From JAKCDU01 sp035551615 (lineage in GTDB: Bacteria > Actinomycetota > Acidimicrobiia > Acidimicrobiales > Palsa-688), in NCBI GenBank assembly GCA_035551615.1, contig DASZNC010000151.1, positions 1 through 39,361 of the forward strand: 39,361 nt of DNA. Direction: 5' to 3'. This document shows, piece by piece, positions 23,943 to 33,026 of the stretch. The first letter of the stretch is position 1. The number at the start of each line of letters is the position of its first letter. The notes beneath the pieces were generated by a model. The model was given only the letters and a program-made list of their open reading frames with translations. It did not search any database and had not been told where the DNA came from. Made by a program: the position numbers and the translations under genes.

Positions 23943-23977
23943 CTGATCCCCCCTCTTTTTGCCAACTAGGAGTGACC

Positions 23978-24790
23978 ATGAACGTAGCATCCTTCGACGT
24001 CGAAGCATCGGGCGAACTGGCCGGAAAGGTGGCCATCGTCACCGGCGGGGCCAGTGGGATCGGCCGGGCGACGGTCGAGCGGTTCGTCGAGGCCGGGGCC
24101 AGGGTGGTGATCGCCGACATCGACGACGATGCCGCCCGTGCGCTGGCCGCCCAGTTGGGCGACGCTGTCGATTTCCGGCGCACCGATGTCGGGGACCGGG
24201 TGTCCCTGCAGGAGGTGGTCGACTTCACGGTGGAGCGCTTCGGCGGCCTGCACGTCATGTTCAACAACGCCGGCGTGGCCAGTTCCATGACCCGCTTCCT
24301 GCACGACGACCTGGAGGACTTTGCGCGGGTGATGCAGATCAACGTGCTCGGCGCCATGCTCGGCTGCCAGTTCGCCGCTCGCCACATGAAAGACAACGGG
24401 GGCGGGTCGATCATCAACTGCGCCTCGATCGCCGGCATACAGGCGGGTTCCGGTCTGCTCCCCTACCGGGCATCCAAGGCGGCGGTGATCCACGCCACCA
24501 AGTCCATCGCAGTGGACGTGGCCCAGTACGGCATCCGGGTCAACTGCATCGCCCCCGGTCAGATCCAGACGGGCATGACGACCTATGACATGGATGCCGT
24601 GATCCGCTTCACGCAGCCGCTGCAACGGCGCGGCTCGGCGACCGACGTGGCCGACACCGTGGTGTACCTGGCCAGCGACCGGTCGGCGCAGATCACCGGC
24701 GTTCTCATTCCCATCGACGGCGGCACGACCGCAGGCGCCCCCCCGGCCCAGGCCAAGTTGATGCTGCAGGCCGGCACTAAGCCGGCTTGA
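23978..24790 (+). CDS. Short-chain dehydrogenase/reductase (SDR)
   Basis: A 270-residue classic SDR. It has the cofactor motif VTGGASGIGRATVERF, the NNAG motif (MFNNAGVASSM), the catalytic Ser-Tyr-Lys set (NCASIAGIQ, LPYRASKAAV), PG after the active site (CIAPGQIQT), and an Asp in VIADIDDD at the end of beta-2, which suggests NAD(H). AGGAG lies 5 bases before ATG 23978. It oxidises or reduces a hydroxyl/keto group, as expected for a hydroxyacyl-CoA step or a ring alcohol in the pathway. Its 3' end overlaps the convergent P450 by 14 bp. Confidence 0.92.
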   Translation: MNVASFDVEASGELAGKVAIVTGGASGIGRATVERFVEAGARVVIADIDDDAARALAAQLGDAVDFRRTDVGDRVSLQEVVDFTVERFGGLHVMFNNAGVASSMTRFLHDDLEDFARVMQINVLGAMLGCQFAARHMKDNGGGSIINCASIAGIQAGSGLLPYRASKAAVIHATKSIAVDVAQYGIRVNCIAPGQIQTGMTTYDMDAVIRFTQPLQRRGSATDVADTVVYLASDRSAQITGVLIPIDGGTTAGAPPAQAKLMLQAGTKPA

Positions 24791-26021
24791 ACTCCAGGTT
24801 CAGGTTGGTCAGGCCGCGCAGGAAGTAGGTCGGCAGATACCGGTAGCGCCGGTCGCCGGCCGGTCCGTGGGCGTCCTCGGAGATGGAGATGTCCGAAGTG
24901 CGGTCGAGGAGGCGATTGATCGTGACCCGGCCCTCGGCCCGGGCCAGGTGGGCGCCGGCGCAGTGGTGGATGCCGTGGCCGAAGGCGATGTGGTACCTGG
25001 CGTTGGGTCGCTCCATGTCGAAGGTGTCCGGGTCGGTGAACGTGGCCGGGTCCCGGTTGGCGGCGCCGGGAAGCAGCAGCATCGTGGCGCCCGCCGGGAT
25101 GTCCACGCCGGCGACGGTCGTGGTCTTGCGGGCCATCCGGAACTGGCCCCGCAGGGGGCTCTCGAAGCGCAGCGTCTCCTCCACGAAGTTGGGGATCAGC
25201 TCCCGGTCGTCGCGCAACGCCTGCTGCAGGTCCGGCCGCTCGGCGATCGTGCGCAGGGCGAAAGACAGCAGGCGCACCGTCGTCTCCTGCCCGCCGGCGA
25301 ACAGGTTGGCCGCCAGTAAAGCGACATCGCTGACCGACGGCACCGTCCCGTCGGGGAAGGCGGCGGTGGCCATGGCCGTCATGATGTCGTCGCGCGGCTC
25401 GGCCCGCCGTTCCTCGATGTAGGCGGCGAACTGCTCGTAGAGGAACTCGAGCGGCTTGTGCTCGAGCTGGCCGGGCAGGTGGGTGAGCCGGTCGCGGAAT
25501 GTCCCGTGGTCGCTCTCCGGCACCCCCTCCAGGTCGGCGATGACCAGCAGTGTGAACGGGGCTGCGTAGTCGGCGATGAACTCGCAGGCCCCGGTATCCA
25601 GCCACTCGTCCATCTGCCGGTCGGCCAGCCGCCACATGAACTCCTCGTTGGCCCGCAGCCGCTGCGGCGTCAGGAGGCGCATCAGGAGCCGGCGGTGCTC
25701 CGTGTGGCGCGGCGGGTCGAAGGAAGGAAGCTGATCGCTGAACGGCAGTTCGTCCCGGTAGCGGGCGATGAGGGCATCTACGTCGTCGCCGACGAACGGC
25801 TCCGGGAATTTCTTGAACGGGCCGCTCACCGTGTTGCACGACGAGAAGTGGGCCGGGTCGTTGTAGACGGCCCTCGCCTCTTCGTAGCCGGTGACCATGT
25901 ACACGCCGAAGTGCGGTTCCTGCCACACCGGCGCCAGCGACCGCAGACGGTCGTAGTACGCGTACGGATCGTCCTGCACGGCCCGATCGCTGAAGAAGTT
26001 CGTAGCTTCCAGATCGGTCAC
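24777..26021 (-). CDS. Cytochrome P450
   Basis: A 414-residue soluble P450 with the I-helix LFAGGQETTVRLL, the K-helix EETLRFESP (ExxR) and the haem loop FGHGIHHCAGAHLARAEG, whose Cys is followed by A rather than L. The GTG start (26021) is behind GAGAGGG. It is divergent from a second P450, and an 18-bp palindrome lies in the 117-bp spacer between them. A CYP of this type probably hydroxylates the pathway substrate. No redox partner is encoded nearby. Confidence 0.93.
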   Translation of the reverse strand: MTDLEATNFFSDRAVQDDPYAYYDRLRSLAPVWQEPHFGVYMVTGYEEARAVYNDPAHFSSCNTVSGPFKKFPEPFVGDDVDALIARYRDELPFSDQLPSFDPPRHTEHRRLLMRLLTPQRLRANEEFMWRLADRQMDEWLDTGACEFIADYAAPFTLLVIADLEGVPESDHGTFRDRLTHLPGQLEHKPLEFLYEQFAAYIEERRAEPRDDIMTAMATAAFPDGTVPSVSDVALLAANLFAGGQETTVRLLSFALRTIAERPDLQQALRDDRELIPNFVEETLRFESPLRGQFRMARKTTTVAGVDIPAGATMLLLPGAANRDPATFTDPDTFDMERPNARYHIAFGHGIHHCAGAHLARAEGRVTINRLLDRTSDISISEDAHGPAGDRRYRYLPTYFLRGLTNLNLEFKPA

Positions 26022-26060
26022 CCCACGGCCCTCTCTTCCGGTTGATCGACGAGAACTTTG

Positions 26061-26078
26061 ATGTCATAGTACTGACAT
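26061..26078. promoter_or_regulatory. 18-bp palindromic operator between divergent P450 genes
   Basis: ATGTCA and TGACAT flank six central bases (tagtac). It is centred 69 bp from the plus-strand P450 start and 49 bp from the minus-strand start. On the minus strand, TTGACC with a 16-base spacer and TACTAT overlaps it, so a bound regulator could control both directions. The TetR gene downstream of the plus-strand P450 is the best candidate. Confidence 0.6.
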
Positions 26079-26138
26079 GAATTCTCCGGTCAAGAGGGAC
26101 CGGCACCGGATTCCACCTGCACGCCTTGGGGAGGCCGT

Positions 26139-27341
26139 ATGACGACCATCAACCGCAGCGAGGTCTATTACGACCCCTACGACGTGGGCATCGCCGCCGA
26201 CCCGTACCCGACGTACCGGCGGCTGCGCGAGGAAGCTCCGCTCTACTACAACGAGCCGCACGACTTCTTCGCCGTGAGCCGCTACGAGGATGTCGAGCGC
26301 GGCCTGCTCGACCCGGAGACGTTCATATCCGGACGGGGCGGCATCCTCGAGCTGATCCGGGCCAACATCGAGATGCCGCCCGGCGTGTTCATCTTCGAGG
26401 ACCCGCCCGAGCACACCATCCACCGGCGGCTGATGTCGCGGGTGTTCACCCCCCGGCGGGTGGCCGCCCTCGAGGACAAGGTGCGGAAGTTCACCGTCGA
26501 CTGCCTCGACCCACTCGTCGGCAGCCGCGGATTCGACGTGATCGCCGCCCTCGGGGCCCAGGTACCGATGAAGACGATCAGCATGCTGCTCGGTATCCCC
26601 GAGAGCGCCCAGGAAGCCATCCGCGACCACGCCGACGCCAACCTGCGCACCGAAGCCGGCCAGCCCATGCAGGTCGGCACCGGTGAGGAGTTCGTCTCCG
26701 GCACGGTGTTCGCCGACTTCATCGACTACCGCATCGAGCACCCGTCCGACGACCTGATGACCGAGTTGCTGCAGGTCGAGTTCGTCGACGAGACCGGCGC
26801 CACCCGGCGGCTGGACCGGCAGGAGCTGCTGACCTACCTCGAGGTCATCTCCGGTGCCGGCAACGAGACGACCAACCGGCTGATCGGCTGGATGACCAAG
26901 GTGCTGGCCGAGCATCCGGACCAGCGCCGCCAAGTGGCCGCCGACCGCTCGCTCGTCCCCAATGCCATCGAGGAGATCCTGCGGTTCGAGCCGCCGGCCC
27001 AGCAGATGGCCCGGTATGTCAACCGCGATGTCGTCGTGCACGACCAACTGGTGCCGGCCGGCAGCGTCATGCTCTTCATCGTCGCCTCCGCCAATCGTGA
27101 CGGCCGGAGGCATCCGAATGGCGACTCCTTCGACATCCACCGCGACCTGACACAGATGCTGACATTCGGCCGGGGACTGCACTTCTGCCTAGGGGCCGCC
27201 CTGGCCCGGCTCGAGGGACGCATCGTCCTCGAGGAGTTCCTGGCCCGCTTCCCGGACTGGGACGTGGACCTCTCGGGCGCCCGCCTGTCCCCCACCTCGA
27301 CGGTGCGGGGCTGGGACACACTTCCTGTCGTCCTGCCGTAA
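26139..27341 (+). CDS. Cytochrome P450
   Basis: A 400-residue P450 with I-helix ISGAGNETTNRLIG, K-helix EEILRFEPP (ExxR) and haem loop FGRGLHFCLGAALARLEG. GGGGAGG lies 5 bases upstream of the ATG. It belongs to the same general class as the divergent P450 but is not closely similar to it: their haem loops and N-termini differ. Its stop overlaps the TetR start by one base (TAATG), so the regulator is made with it. The substrate is unknown. Confidence 0.94.
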   Translation: MTTINRSEVYYDPYDVGIAADPYPTYRRLREEAPLYYNEPHDFFAVSRYEDVERGLLDPETFISGRGGILELIRANIEMPPGVFIFEDPPEHTIHRRLMSRVFTPRRVAALEDKVRKFTVDCLDPLVGSRGFDVIAALGAQVPMKTISMLLGIPESAQEAIRDHADANLRTEAGQPMQVGTGEEFVSGTVFADFIDYRIEHPSDDLMTELLQVEFVDETGATRRLDRQELLTYLEVISGAGNETTNRLIGWMTKVLAEHPDQRRQVAADRSLVPNAIEEILRFEPPAQQMARYVNRDVVVHDQLVPAGSVMLFIVASANRDGRRHPNGDSFDIHRDLTQMLTFGRGLHFCLGAALARLEGRIVLEEFLARFPDWDVDLSGARLSPTSTVRGWDTLPVVLP

Positions 27342-27985
27342 TGATCGAGGCCACCACCCGGACCCGCCGCCGATACGACAGCAGCCTGCGCCAGGAGCGG
27401 GCGGCGGAGACCCGCCAGGCGATTCTGACCGCCGGGCTGGACCTGTTGCGGGGCTCGCCCATCCGGGACTGGGATTCGCTGACCATCCGGGCCGTGGCCG
27501 ATCGGGCCGGTGTCAATGAGCGCACCGTCTACCGCCACTTCACCAATGAGCGCGGCTTGCGCGATGCGGTGATGCACGAGGAGGAGAAGGGCGTCGGCGT
27601 CGACCTGGACGGCATGGGCCTGGAGGACGTGGCCGATGTCACCCGGCGCATCTTCGATCACGTCTCGTCGTTCCCGATGGCCCCGCCCCAGGCGCTGGAT
27701 GAGACCCTTGCCGACGCCTACCGCCGCCAGCACTCGGCCCTGCTCGACGCCGTCGCGCAAAGGGCCGGGGGGTGGACCGGGGACGAGCAGAAGATGGTCG
27801 CCGGCGCCCTCGACGTGCTGTGGAGCGTCGGTGGCTACGAGCGACTGGTCCGGGACTGGCAACTGTCGTCCGGCGACGCCACCGAGACGCTGGTGTGGAT
27901 GATCGGCCTGGTGGAAGCGGCGGTGAAGGAGGGAACCAACCCGCCGCGCCGAAAGAAACGAAGACGGGCGGAGAGGGCCCGCTGA
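27341..27985 (+). CDS. TetR family transcriptional regulator
   Basis: The 214-residue protein has an N-terminal helix-turn-helix (ETRQAILTAGLDLLRG, DSLTIRAVADRAGVNERTVYRHF, TNERGLRDAV) and a C-terminal helical ligand domain, then a basic Arg/Lys-rich tail (RRKKRRRAERAR) that is unusual for the family. It is co-translated with the P450 through a TAATG overlap, and probably regulates the divergent P450 pair through the palindrome at 26061-26078. The transporter operon follows after 85 bp; it may be under the same or another regulator. Confidence 0.88.
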   Translation: MIEATTRTRRRYDSSLRQERAAETRQAILTAGLDLLRGSPIRDWDSLTIRAVADRAGVNERTVYRHFTNERGLRDAVMHEEEKGVGVDLDGMGLEDVADVTRRIFDHVSSFPMAPPQALDETLADAYRRQHSALLDAVAQRAGGWTGDEQKMVAGALDVLWSVGGYERLVRDWQLSSGDATETLVWMIGLVEAAVKEGTNPPRRKKRRRAERAR

Positions 27986-27997
27986 GCTTTACTCGAA

Positions 27998-28013
27998 TAT
28001 CAACTGGTTGATA
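27998..28013. promoter_or_regulatory. Palindromic site TATCAACTGGTTGATA upstream of the transporter operon
   Basis: Seven-base arms (TATCAAC/GTTGATA) surround a two-base centre. It lies between the TetR stop and the lipoprotein start, 58 bp before GTG 28071. It differs from the site at 26061-26078, so a different regulator probably binds here. Confidence 0.6.
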
Positions 28014-28017
28014 CACT

Positions 28018-28031
28018 GGACCGGACGGTCC
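28018..28031. promoter_or_regulatory. Second palindrome GGACCGGACGGTCC upstream of the transporter operon
   Basis: Six-base arms GGACCG/CGGTCC flank GA. It begins four bases after the 27998-28013 palindrome. It may be an operator half of a composite site or an RNA hairpin in the leader; sequence alone does not decide. Confidence 0.45.
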
Positions 28032-28070
28032 GGAGGTTGGGGGAACTGTCGTGCGGAAGCAAACGTCGCT

Positions 28071-29627
28071 GTGAAGAGCAGGAGCGGACGCCGCCTGGGA
28101 GCCCTGGGCATGGCGGTTGCTCTGGCCGCCGCCGGGTGCGGATCGCGGGTGACGGCCGCCCAGGTGCAGGCCTACAGGGCCCAGTTCCAGGGCAGCGGCT
28201 CCTCCGGGGGGGCCGCGCTCTCCCAGGGTGGACCGGCCGCCGGCGGCAGCACGGCCGCCAGTTCGCCGCTCGGTGGTTCGTCGAGCGGCAGCACACCGGG
28301 AGGCTCCGGTCATGCCGGTGCTTCCTCGAACAGCGGCGCGTCCGGATCCGGCACGGCGGTGGGTGGCGGCTCCACTGCCACTTCTGTCGCCGGGAGCACG
28401 GCGACCTCGCTGGCCACGTCGGGGGCCACCGGCGGGGGTGGCAACAGCCAGCTGTACGCCGAGGGCATGGAGGTCGATCCGGCCATCTGCAAGGGCACCG
28501 CCTCCGGCCCCGGGATCAAGGCGACGGAGATCGACGTCGGCAACGTTTCCACCATCACCGGTCCCGTGCCCGGCCTGAGCGCAGGCGCGGCCCACGGGGC
28601 GACCGCCTTCGCCGCCTACCTCAACAGCGTGGGCGGCATATGCGGCCGCCGCCTGGTCGTGAAGACGGCCGACGACGACCTGGATGCCAGCCAGAACTCC
28701 ACTGCCACCCAGTCGCTGGTCGGTTCGTCGTTCGCCATGGTCGGCTCCGATTCGGGCGTGGACCAGGGCGGCGCCCCCGCCCTGAAATCGTCTGACATTC
28801 CCGATATCGGCGAGGCCCTCAGCCCGCAGCGCTTCGACCTGCCCAACAACTTCTCGCCGCAGCCCATCCCCCCGACCGGGTACGGACCCGGGCCGTACGT
28901 GTACCTGGCCCACAAGTACCCGCAGGCGGTCACCCACATGGCCATCCTGGCGCTCAATCAGCCGACGGCCATCGCAGAGACGCAGGCGATGCAGCACGTC
29001 ATGGAGGCGTCGGGCTGGAAGTTCATCTACAGCGACTTCAGCATCGAACCCACGCAGACCGACTTCAGCGCCGATGCCCAGGCCATGAAGTCGAAGGGTG
29101 TGCAGGGTGTGGTCATCCTGGCCGTGCCGACCTACTACGCGGATGTGGCCAGGGCCGTGCAGAACGCCGGGATGCACATGGTGCTGCCCAACTACGCCGA
29201 GAACGCCTACGACCCGTCGTTCATCGCCGACGCCGGCAGCGCCGCCAACGGCACCATCCTGGCTGCGTTCTACGCCATGTACGACGGGGAGGACGCCAGC
29301 TCGGTGCCCCTCGTCAGCACCTTCGACAGGTGGTACGAGGGCGCCTACAACACGCGGCCCGACGAGTTCGCGGTCGACGGCTGGCTCTCGGGGATGTTGT
29401 TCGTCGAGGGGCTCAACCGGGGCGGGGGGCTGACCCGGGCCGACCTGCTCAAGGGGCTGAGCCAGGTGACCAGTTTTGACGGCGGCGGCCTGGAGGGCAC
29501 GGCCAACCCGGCCGGCAAGACGCCGCCCCAGTGCTACCTGATCGTCGATGTGGTGAACGGCAAGTTCGTCCGCGATCCGGTCGACCCGCGGACCGGCCTC
29601 GACTGCCAGTACGCCGGCGGCTCGTGA
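28071..29627 (+). CDS. HAAT-type ABC transporter substrate-binding lipoprotein (LivK-like)
   Basis: The 518-residue protein starts at GTG 28071 with a short basic n-region and the lipobox LAAAGC (Cys23), so it is a lipoprotein. A Gly/Ser/Ala/Thr-rich linker of about 100 residues separates the anchor from a periplasmic-binding-protein type I domain. That domain begins near GIKATEIDVGNVSTITGP and contains VVILAVPTYYADVARAVQNAG. The long linker is unusual for LivK proteins and could lift the receptor away from the membrane or through the cell wall. A longer frame from TTG 28008 overlaps a palindromic site and is less likely. Its stop overlaps the permease start (GTGA). Confidence 0.88.
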   Translation: MKSRSGRRLGALGMAVALAAAGCGSRVTAAQVQAYRAQFQGSGSSGGAALSQGGPAAGGSTAASSPLGGSSSGSTPGGSGHAGASSNSGASGSGTAVGGGSTATSVAGSTATSLATSGATGGGGNSQLYAEGMEVDPAICKGTASGPGIKATEIDVGNVSTITGPVPGLSAGAAHGATAFAAYLNSVGGICGRRLVVKTADDDLDASQNSTATQSLVGSSFAMVGSDSGVDQGGAPALKSSDIPDIGEALSPQRFDLPNNFSPQPIPPTGYGPGPYVYLAHKYPQAVTHMAILALNQPTAIAETQAMQHVMEASGWKFIYSDFSIEPTQTDFSADAQAMKSKGVQGVVILAVPTYYADVARAVQNAGMHMVLPNYAENAYDPSFIADAGSAANGTILAAFYAMYDGEDASSVPLVSTFDRWYEGAYNTRPDEFAVDGWLSGMLFVEGLNRGGGLTRADLLKGLSQVTSFDGGGLEGTANPAGKTPPQCYLIVDVVNGKFVRDPVDPRTGLDCQYAGGS

Positions 29628-31564
29628 GCGAGCTCATCGGGCTCACCATTGCCGGGCTGTCGCTCGGGGCGATTTACGCCATCGCCGCGTCCGGCCTGGT
29701 CGTGACCTATACGACGAGCGGCGTGTTCAACTTCGCCCACGGGGCGTTGGGCATGTTCATGGCCTACGTGTACTGGCAGCTGCGCGTCGACCTGCACTGG
29801 TCGGCGCCGTTCGCGCTGGTGGTGGCCCTGCTGATCATCGCCCCCGCCCTCGGGCTGCTGATCGATTGGTCACTGATCAGGCACGTCAACCCGAACGACA
29901 CCGGGTTGATGCTGATGGTCACGCTGGCCGTGCTGGTGGCGTTCATGGGGTTGGCGTTCACCATCTGGCCGCCCACCACGGGCCGGATGCTCCCGCTGTT
30001 ATTCGGGCCGAGCGACCACATAAGCATCGGCGGCCAGTTGATCAGCTACGAGGAACTGATCTCGATCGCCCTGGCCGGCGTCACGGCGCTCAGCCTGCGC
30101 CTCTTCTTCTACCGGACCCAGCTCGGCATCTCGATGCGGGCGGTGGTGGACAACCGGTCGCTCATGGCGCTGCACGGCTCGTCCCCACGCGCCCTGGGTG
30201 CGTTGTCGTGGGGCATCGGGGCGTTCTTCGCCGGGATCGCCGGTGTCCTGACCGCATCCACCTACAACCTCGACGTCATCAACCTGACCCTCCTGGTCCT
30301 GAACGCCTTCGCCGCGGCCATGCTCGGCCGACTGAAGAGCCTGCCGCTCACATTCGTGGGGGCGATGGTGCTGGGCCTGGCCAACGCCTACGTCACCGGT
30401 TACCTCAACCTGACCGGCTTCTGGGGCAACCTGCGGCCGGTGCTGCCCACCCTCTTCCTCCTGGTCATCCTGCTGGTCCTGCCGAGTGCCCGCCTCCGGT
30501 CGGGCACCCTCGTGGCCGGGCGCGTTGCCCGCATCCCCGGCACCGGCCGGAGCGCCCTCAACGGGGCCGCGCTGATCGTCGTCGCCGTCATCGCCGCCCC
30601 GCTGATGCACGGCACCGTGCTGGGCAACGTCAACGAGGGGGTCGCCCTCGGTATCGGCGCCCTGTCCATCGTCCTGCTCTCCGGCTACGGCGGCCAGGTG
30701 TCACTGGCCCAGTACACGTTCTTCGGCCTGGGCGCCTGGGTCTTCGCCAAGACCGGGCACGGCGGCAATCCGGTCGGGTTGCTCGCCGCCGCCGCCCTGG
30801 GTGCCGTGGTCGGCGCCATCGTCGCCCTCCCCGCGCTGCGGCTGCGGGGACTAGAACTGGCCCTGTCCACCCTGGCCTTCGGGCAACTCGTCTACTACAT
30901 GTTCTTCCTACAACGGAATGTGATGGGCAACAGCGACCTGATCATCCCCCGGTTGCACATCCCCGGTCTGGGTCTGGAGAACAACCGTCACAACCTGATC
31001 TTCCTGGTCGCCGTGTTCTCGCTCCTGTCGATGGGCCTGCTGCGCGTCCGGCGGGGCCGGCTGGGCCGGGTGCTGAACGCCAGCAAGGACAGCGAGGCGG
31101 CCAGCGCCACCCTCGGCCTCAACCTGCGGCTCAGCAAGGTCGCCCTCTTCTCAGCGGCCACCGCACTGGCGACCTTCGGCGGGGCGCTGTACGGCTCCAC
31201 CCAGCAGGTCGTGACCAGCAACGACTTCCAGTACATCGCCAGCCTGTTCATCGTCCTGATCGTCTACCTCTGGGGCGTCTCGACTCCGGGTGCGGCGTTG
31301 GCCGGTGGCCTGTCGCTCGGCATTGCCCCGTTGATCGCCGTGCACATCCCGACCCGCTTCGAGGCGGTGCAGTATTTCATGACCGGGTTCGGGGCCCTCG
31401 TCCTCGTGCTGCGGCCGTCCGGTGTGATCGTGTCGGCCGGTGACCGGTTCCGGGATTGGAAGGAGCACGTCCTCCCCTTTGACCATCTGCTCCCGGGCAT
31501 CGACGCCCGGCCGCCGGTCATGACCAGGAGGGAGGTGACCCGTGCCGCTGCTGTCGACCAGTGA
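29624..31564 (+). CDS. Fused LivH-LivM branched-chain/HAAT ABC permease
   Basis: The 646-residue membrane protein joins the two permeases of a HAAT importer. Residues 1-290 match LivH (GLSLGAIYAIAASGLVVTYT, then FNFAHGALGMF). Residues from about 310 match LivM (NEGVALGIGALSIVLLSGYGGQVSLAQ, GLGAWVFAKTG). GTG 29624 overlaps the receptor stop (GTGA); a longer reading from 29531 adds an Arg-rich leader with no family support. The fusion is common in some actinobacteria. It forms the membrane channel for the receptor and ATPases of this operon. The substrate need not be an amino acid, since HAAT-type systems also import aromatic acids and urea or amides. Confidence 0.92.
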   Translation: MSELIGLTIAGLSLGAIYAIAASGLVVTYTTSGVFNFAHGALGMFMAYVYWQLRVDLHWSAPFALVVALLIIAPALGLLIDWSLIRHVNPNDTGLMLMVTLAVLVAFMGLAFTIWPPTTGRMLPLLFGPSDHISIGGQLISYEELISIALAGVTALSLRLFFYRTQLGISMRAVVDNRSLMALHGSSPRALGALSWGIGAFFAGIAGVLTASTYNLDVINLTLLVLNAFAAAMLGRLKSLPLTFVGAMVLGLANAYVTGYLNLTGFWGNLRPVLPTLFLLVILLVLPSARLRSGTLVAGRVARIPGTGRSALNGAALIVVAVIAAPLMHGTVLGNVNEGVALGIGALSIVLLSGYGGQVSLAQYTFFGLGAWVFAKTGHGGNPVGLLAAAALGAVVGAIVALPALRLRGLELALSTLAFGQLVYYMFFLQRNVMGNSDLIIPRLHIPGLGLENNRHNLIFLVAVFSLLSMGLLRVRRGRLGRVLNASKDSEAASATLGLNLRLSKVALFSAATALATFGGALYGSTQQVVTSNDFQYIASLFIVLIVYLWGVSTPGAALAGGLSLGIAPLIAVHIPTRFEAVQYFMTGFGALVLVLRPSGVIVSAGDRFRDWKEHVLPFDHLLPGIDARPPVMTRREVTRAAAVDQ

Positions 31565-32282
31565 CGTCACCGTCCGCTTCGGCGGCGTGACGGCCCTGAA
31601 CTCGGTGTCGCTCGACGCCGACGCCGGGACGGTGACCGGGCTCATCGGCCCCAACGGCGCCGGCAAGACGACGTTCTTCAACGTGGTCAGCGGCATCCAG
31701 GCGCCCACCACCGGACAGGTGTTCCTCGACGGCCGGGACGTGACCGCCCTGCCCGTCTACCGCCGGGCCCGGCTGGACCTGGCCCGGACGTTCCAGCGGC
31801 TCGAGATTTTCACGTCCCTCACCGTGCGGGAGAACATCCAGGTGGCAGCCGAGATGTACCGCCGCCAACCGGGCGATCGGGTCGACGTGGCCGAGCAGAC
31901 CGAGCAGCTGCTCGAGATGGTCGGCCTGCGGGCCTACGCCAACGATGCGGCCGACACCCTCTCGACCGGCCTGGCCCGGATGGTCGAGCTGGCCCGGGCG
32001 TTGGCCGCCCGGCCCCGCCTGCTGCTCCTGGACGAACCGGGCTCCGGTCTGGACAGCACCGAGTCGCGCGTGTTCGGCCGGCTGCTGGTCGATCTGGCCG
32101 CCGACGGGCTGGGCATCCTGCTGGTCGAGCACGACATGGAGCTGATCATGGACGTGTGCCAACGCATCCACGTCCTGGACTTCGGGGTGCACCTGATGTC
32201 GGGCCGCCCGGAAGAGGTCCGGTCCAACCCGGAGGTGCAGCGCGCCTACCTGGGGACGGCCGAGCTGGAGGCCGCCCCGTGA
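31542..32282 (+). CDS. LivG-type ABC transporter ATPase
   Basis: The 246-residue ATPase has Walker A GPNGAGKTTFFNVVSG, Q-loop region FQRLEIFTSLTVRENI, signature LSTGLARMVELARAL (where LSGGQ is usual, as in several LivG-like proteins) and Walker B LLLLDEPGSGLD, then VEHDME as the H-loop. The GTG start (31542) follows AGGAGGGAGG and lies 23 bp inside the permease gene. It powers the HAAT importer with the LivF-type subunit that follows. Confidence 0.92.
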   Translation: MPLLSTSDVTVRFGGVTALNSVSLDADAGTVTGLIGPNGAGKTTFFNVVSGIQAPTTGQVFLDGRDVTALPVYRRARLDLARTFQRLEIFTSLTVRENIQVAAEMYRRQPGDRVDVAEQTEQLLEMVGLRAYANDAADTLSTGLARMVELARALAARPRLLLLDEPGSGLDSTESRVFGRLLVDLAADGLGILLVEHDMELIMDVCQRIHVLDFGVHLMSGRPEEVRSNPEVQRAYLGTAELEAAP

Positions 32283-32989
32283 CCGCGCCGGCGATCGAGC
32301 TGATCGATGTGCACGCCGGCTACGGCCGGATCGAGGTTCTGCACGGGGTGACCTTCACGGTCCCGACCGGATCGCTGTTCGCCCTTTTGGGGCCGAACGG
32401 GGCGGGCAAGACGACGACGTTGAAGTTGATCGACGGTCTGCACCAACCGACCGGCGGGTGCGTGCACATCGCCGGCCGCCATGTCAACGGGATGGCCGCC
32501 GACAAGCTGGCCCGGGCCCACGTGTGCTCGATCCCCGAGGGTCGGGGTATCTTCCCGAACCTCACCGTCGAGGAGAACCTGCGGCTGGTCAATCTGAGCC
32601 AGCGGCACCTGTCGCAGTCCGATATCGAGGCACGGGTCTTCACCCGGTTCCCCATCCTGGGCGAACGGCGCAAGCAGTATGCCGGGACCCTGTCCGGCGG
32701 CCAGCAGCAGATGCTGGCCCTCTCCCGGGCGGTCGCCGTCGACCCGGCTCTCCTGCTGGTCGACGAGCTGTCGATGGGGCTGGCCCCGCTCGTGGTCGCC
32801 GAGCTGTACGACACGCTCGGCCAGCTGGCCGCCGGCGGCATGACCATCCTGATCGTCGAGCAGTTCGCCCACGCCGTGCTGTCCATGGCCGACTACGCGG
32901 CGGTGATGATCCACGGCACCATCCGGGCCATGGGCGAACCGGCCGACGTGGAGGACGCCCTCGGCGCCTACCTGGGAGGTGTGGCATGA
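32279..32989 (+). CDS. LivF-type ABC transporter ATPase
   Basis: The 236-residue ATPase has Walker A GPNGAGKTTTLKLIDG, signature LSGGQQQMLALSRAV, Walker B LLLVDELSMGLAP and a LivF-type C-terminus (FAHAVLSMADYAAVMIHG). The GTG start overlaps the LivG stop (GTGA); the longer upstream frame runs through the end of livG and is a frame artefact. It completes the importer. Confidence 0.92.
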   Translation: MTAPAIELIDVHAGYGRIEVLHGVTFTVPTGSLFALLGPNGAGKTTTLKLIDGLHQPTGGCVHIAGRHVNGMAADKLARAHVCSIPEGRGIFPNLTVEENLRLVNLSQRHLSQSDIEARVFTRFPILGERRKQYAGTLSGGQQQMLALSRAVAVDPALLLVDELSMGLAPLVVAELYDTLGQLAAGGMTILIVEQFAHAVLSMADYAAVMIHGTIRAMGEPADVEDALGAYLGGVA

Positions 32990-33026
32990 ACCCCGCTTTC
33001 GGATCCGGCCCGGTCAGGAGCGCGGC

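Noticed and set aside
27639..29177. Minus-strand frame of 512 codons opposite TetR and the receptor gene
   Set aside because: Low-complexity Gly/Arg/Ala composition and no recognisable domain; the plus-strand genes are clear.
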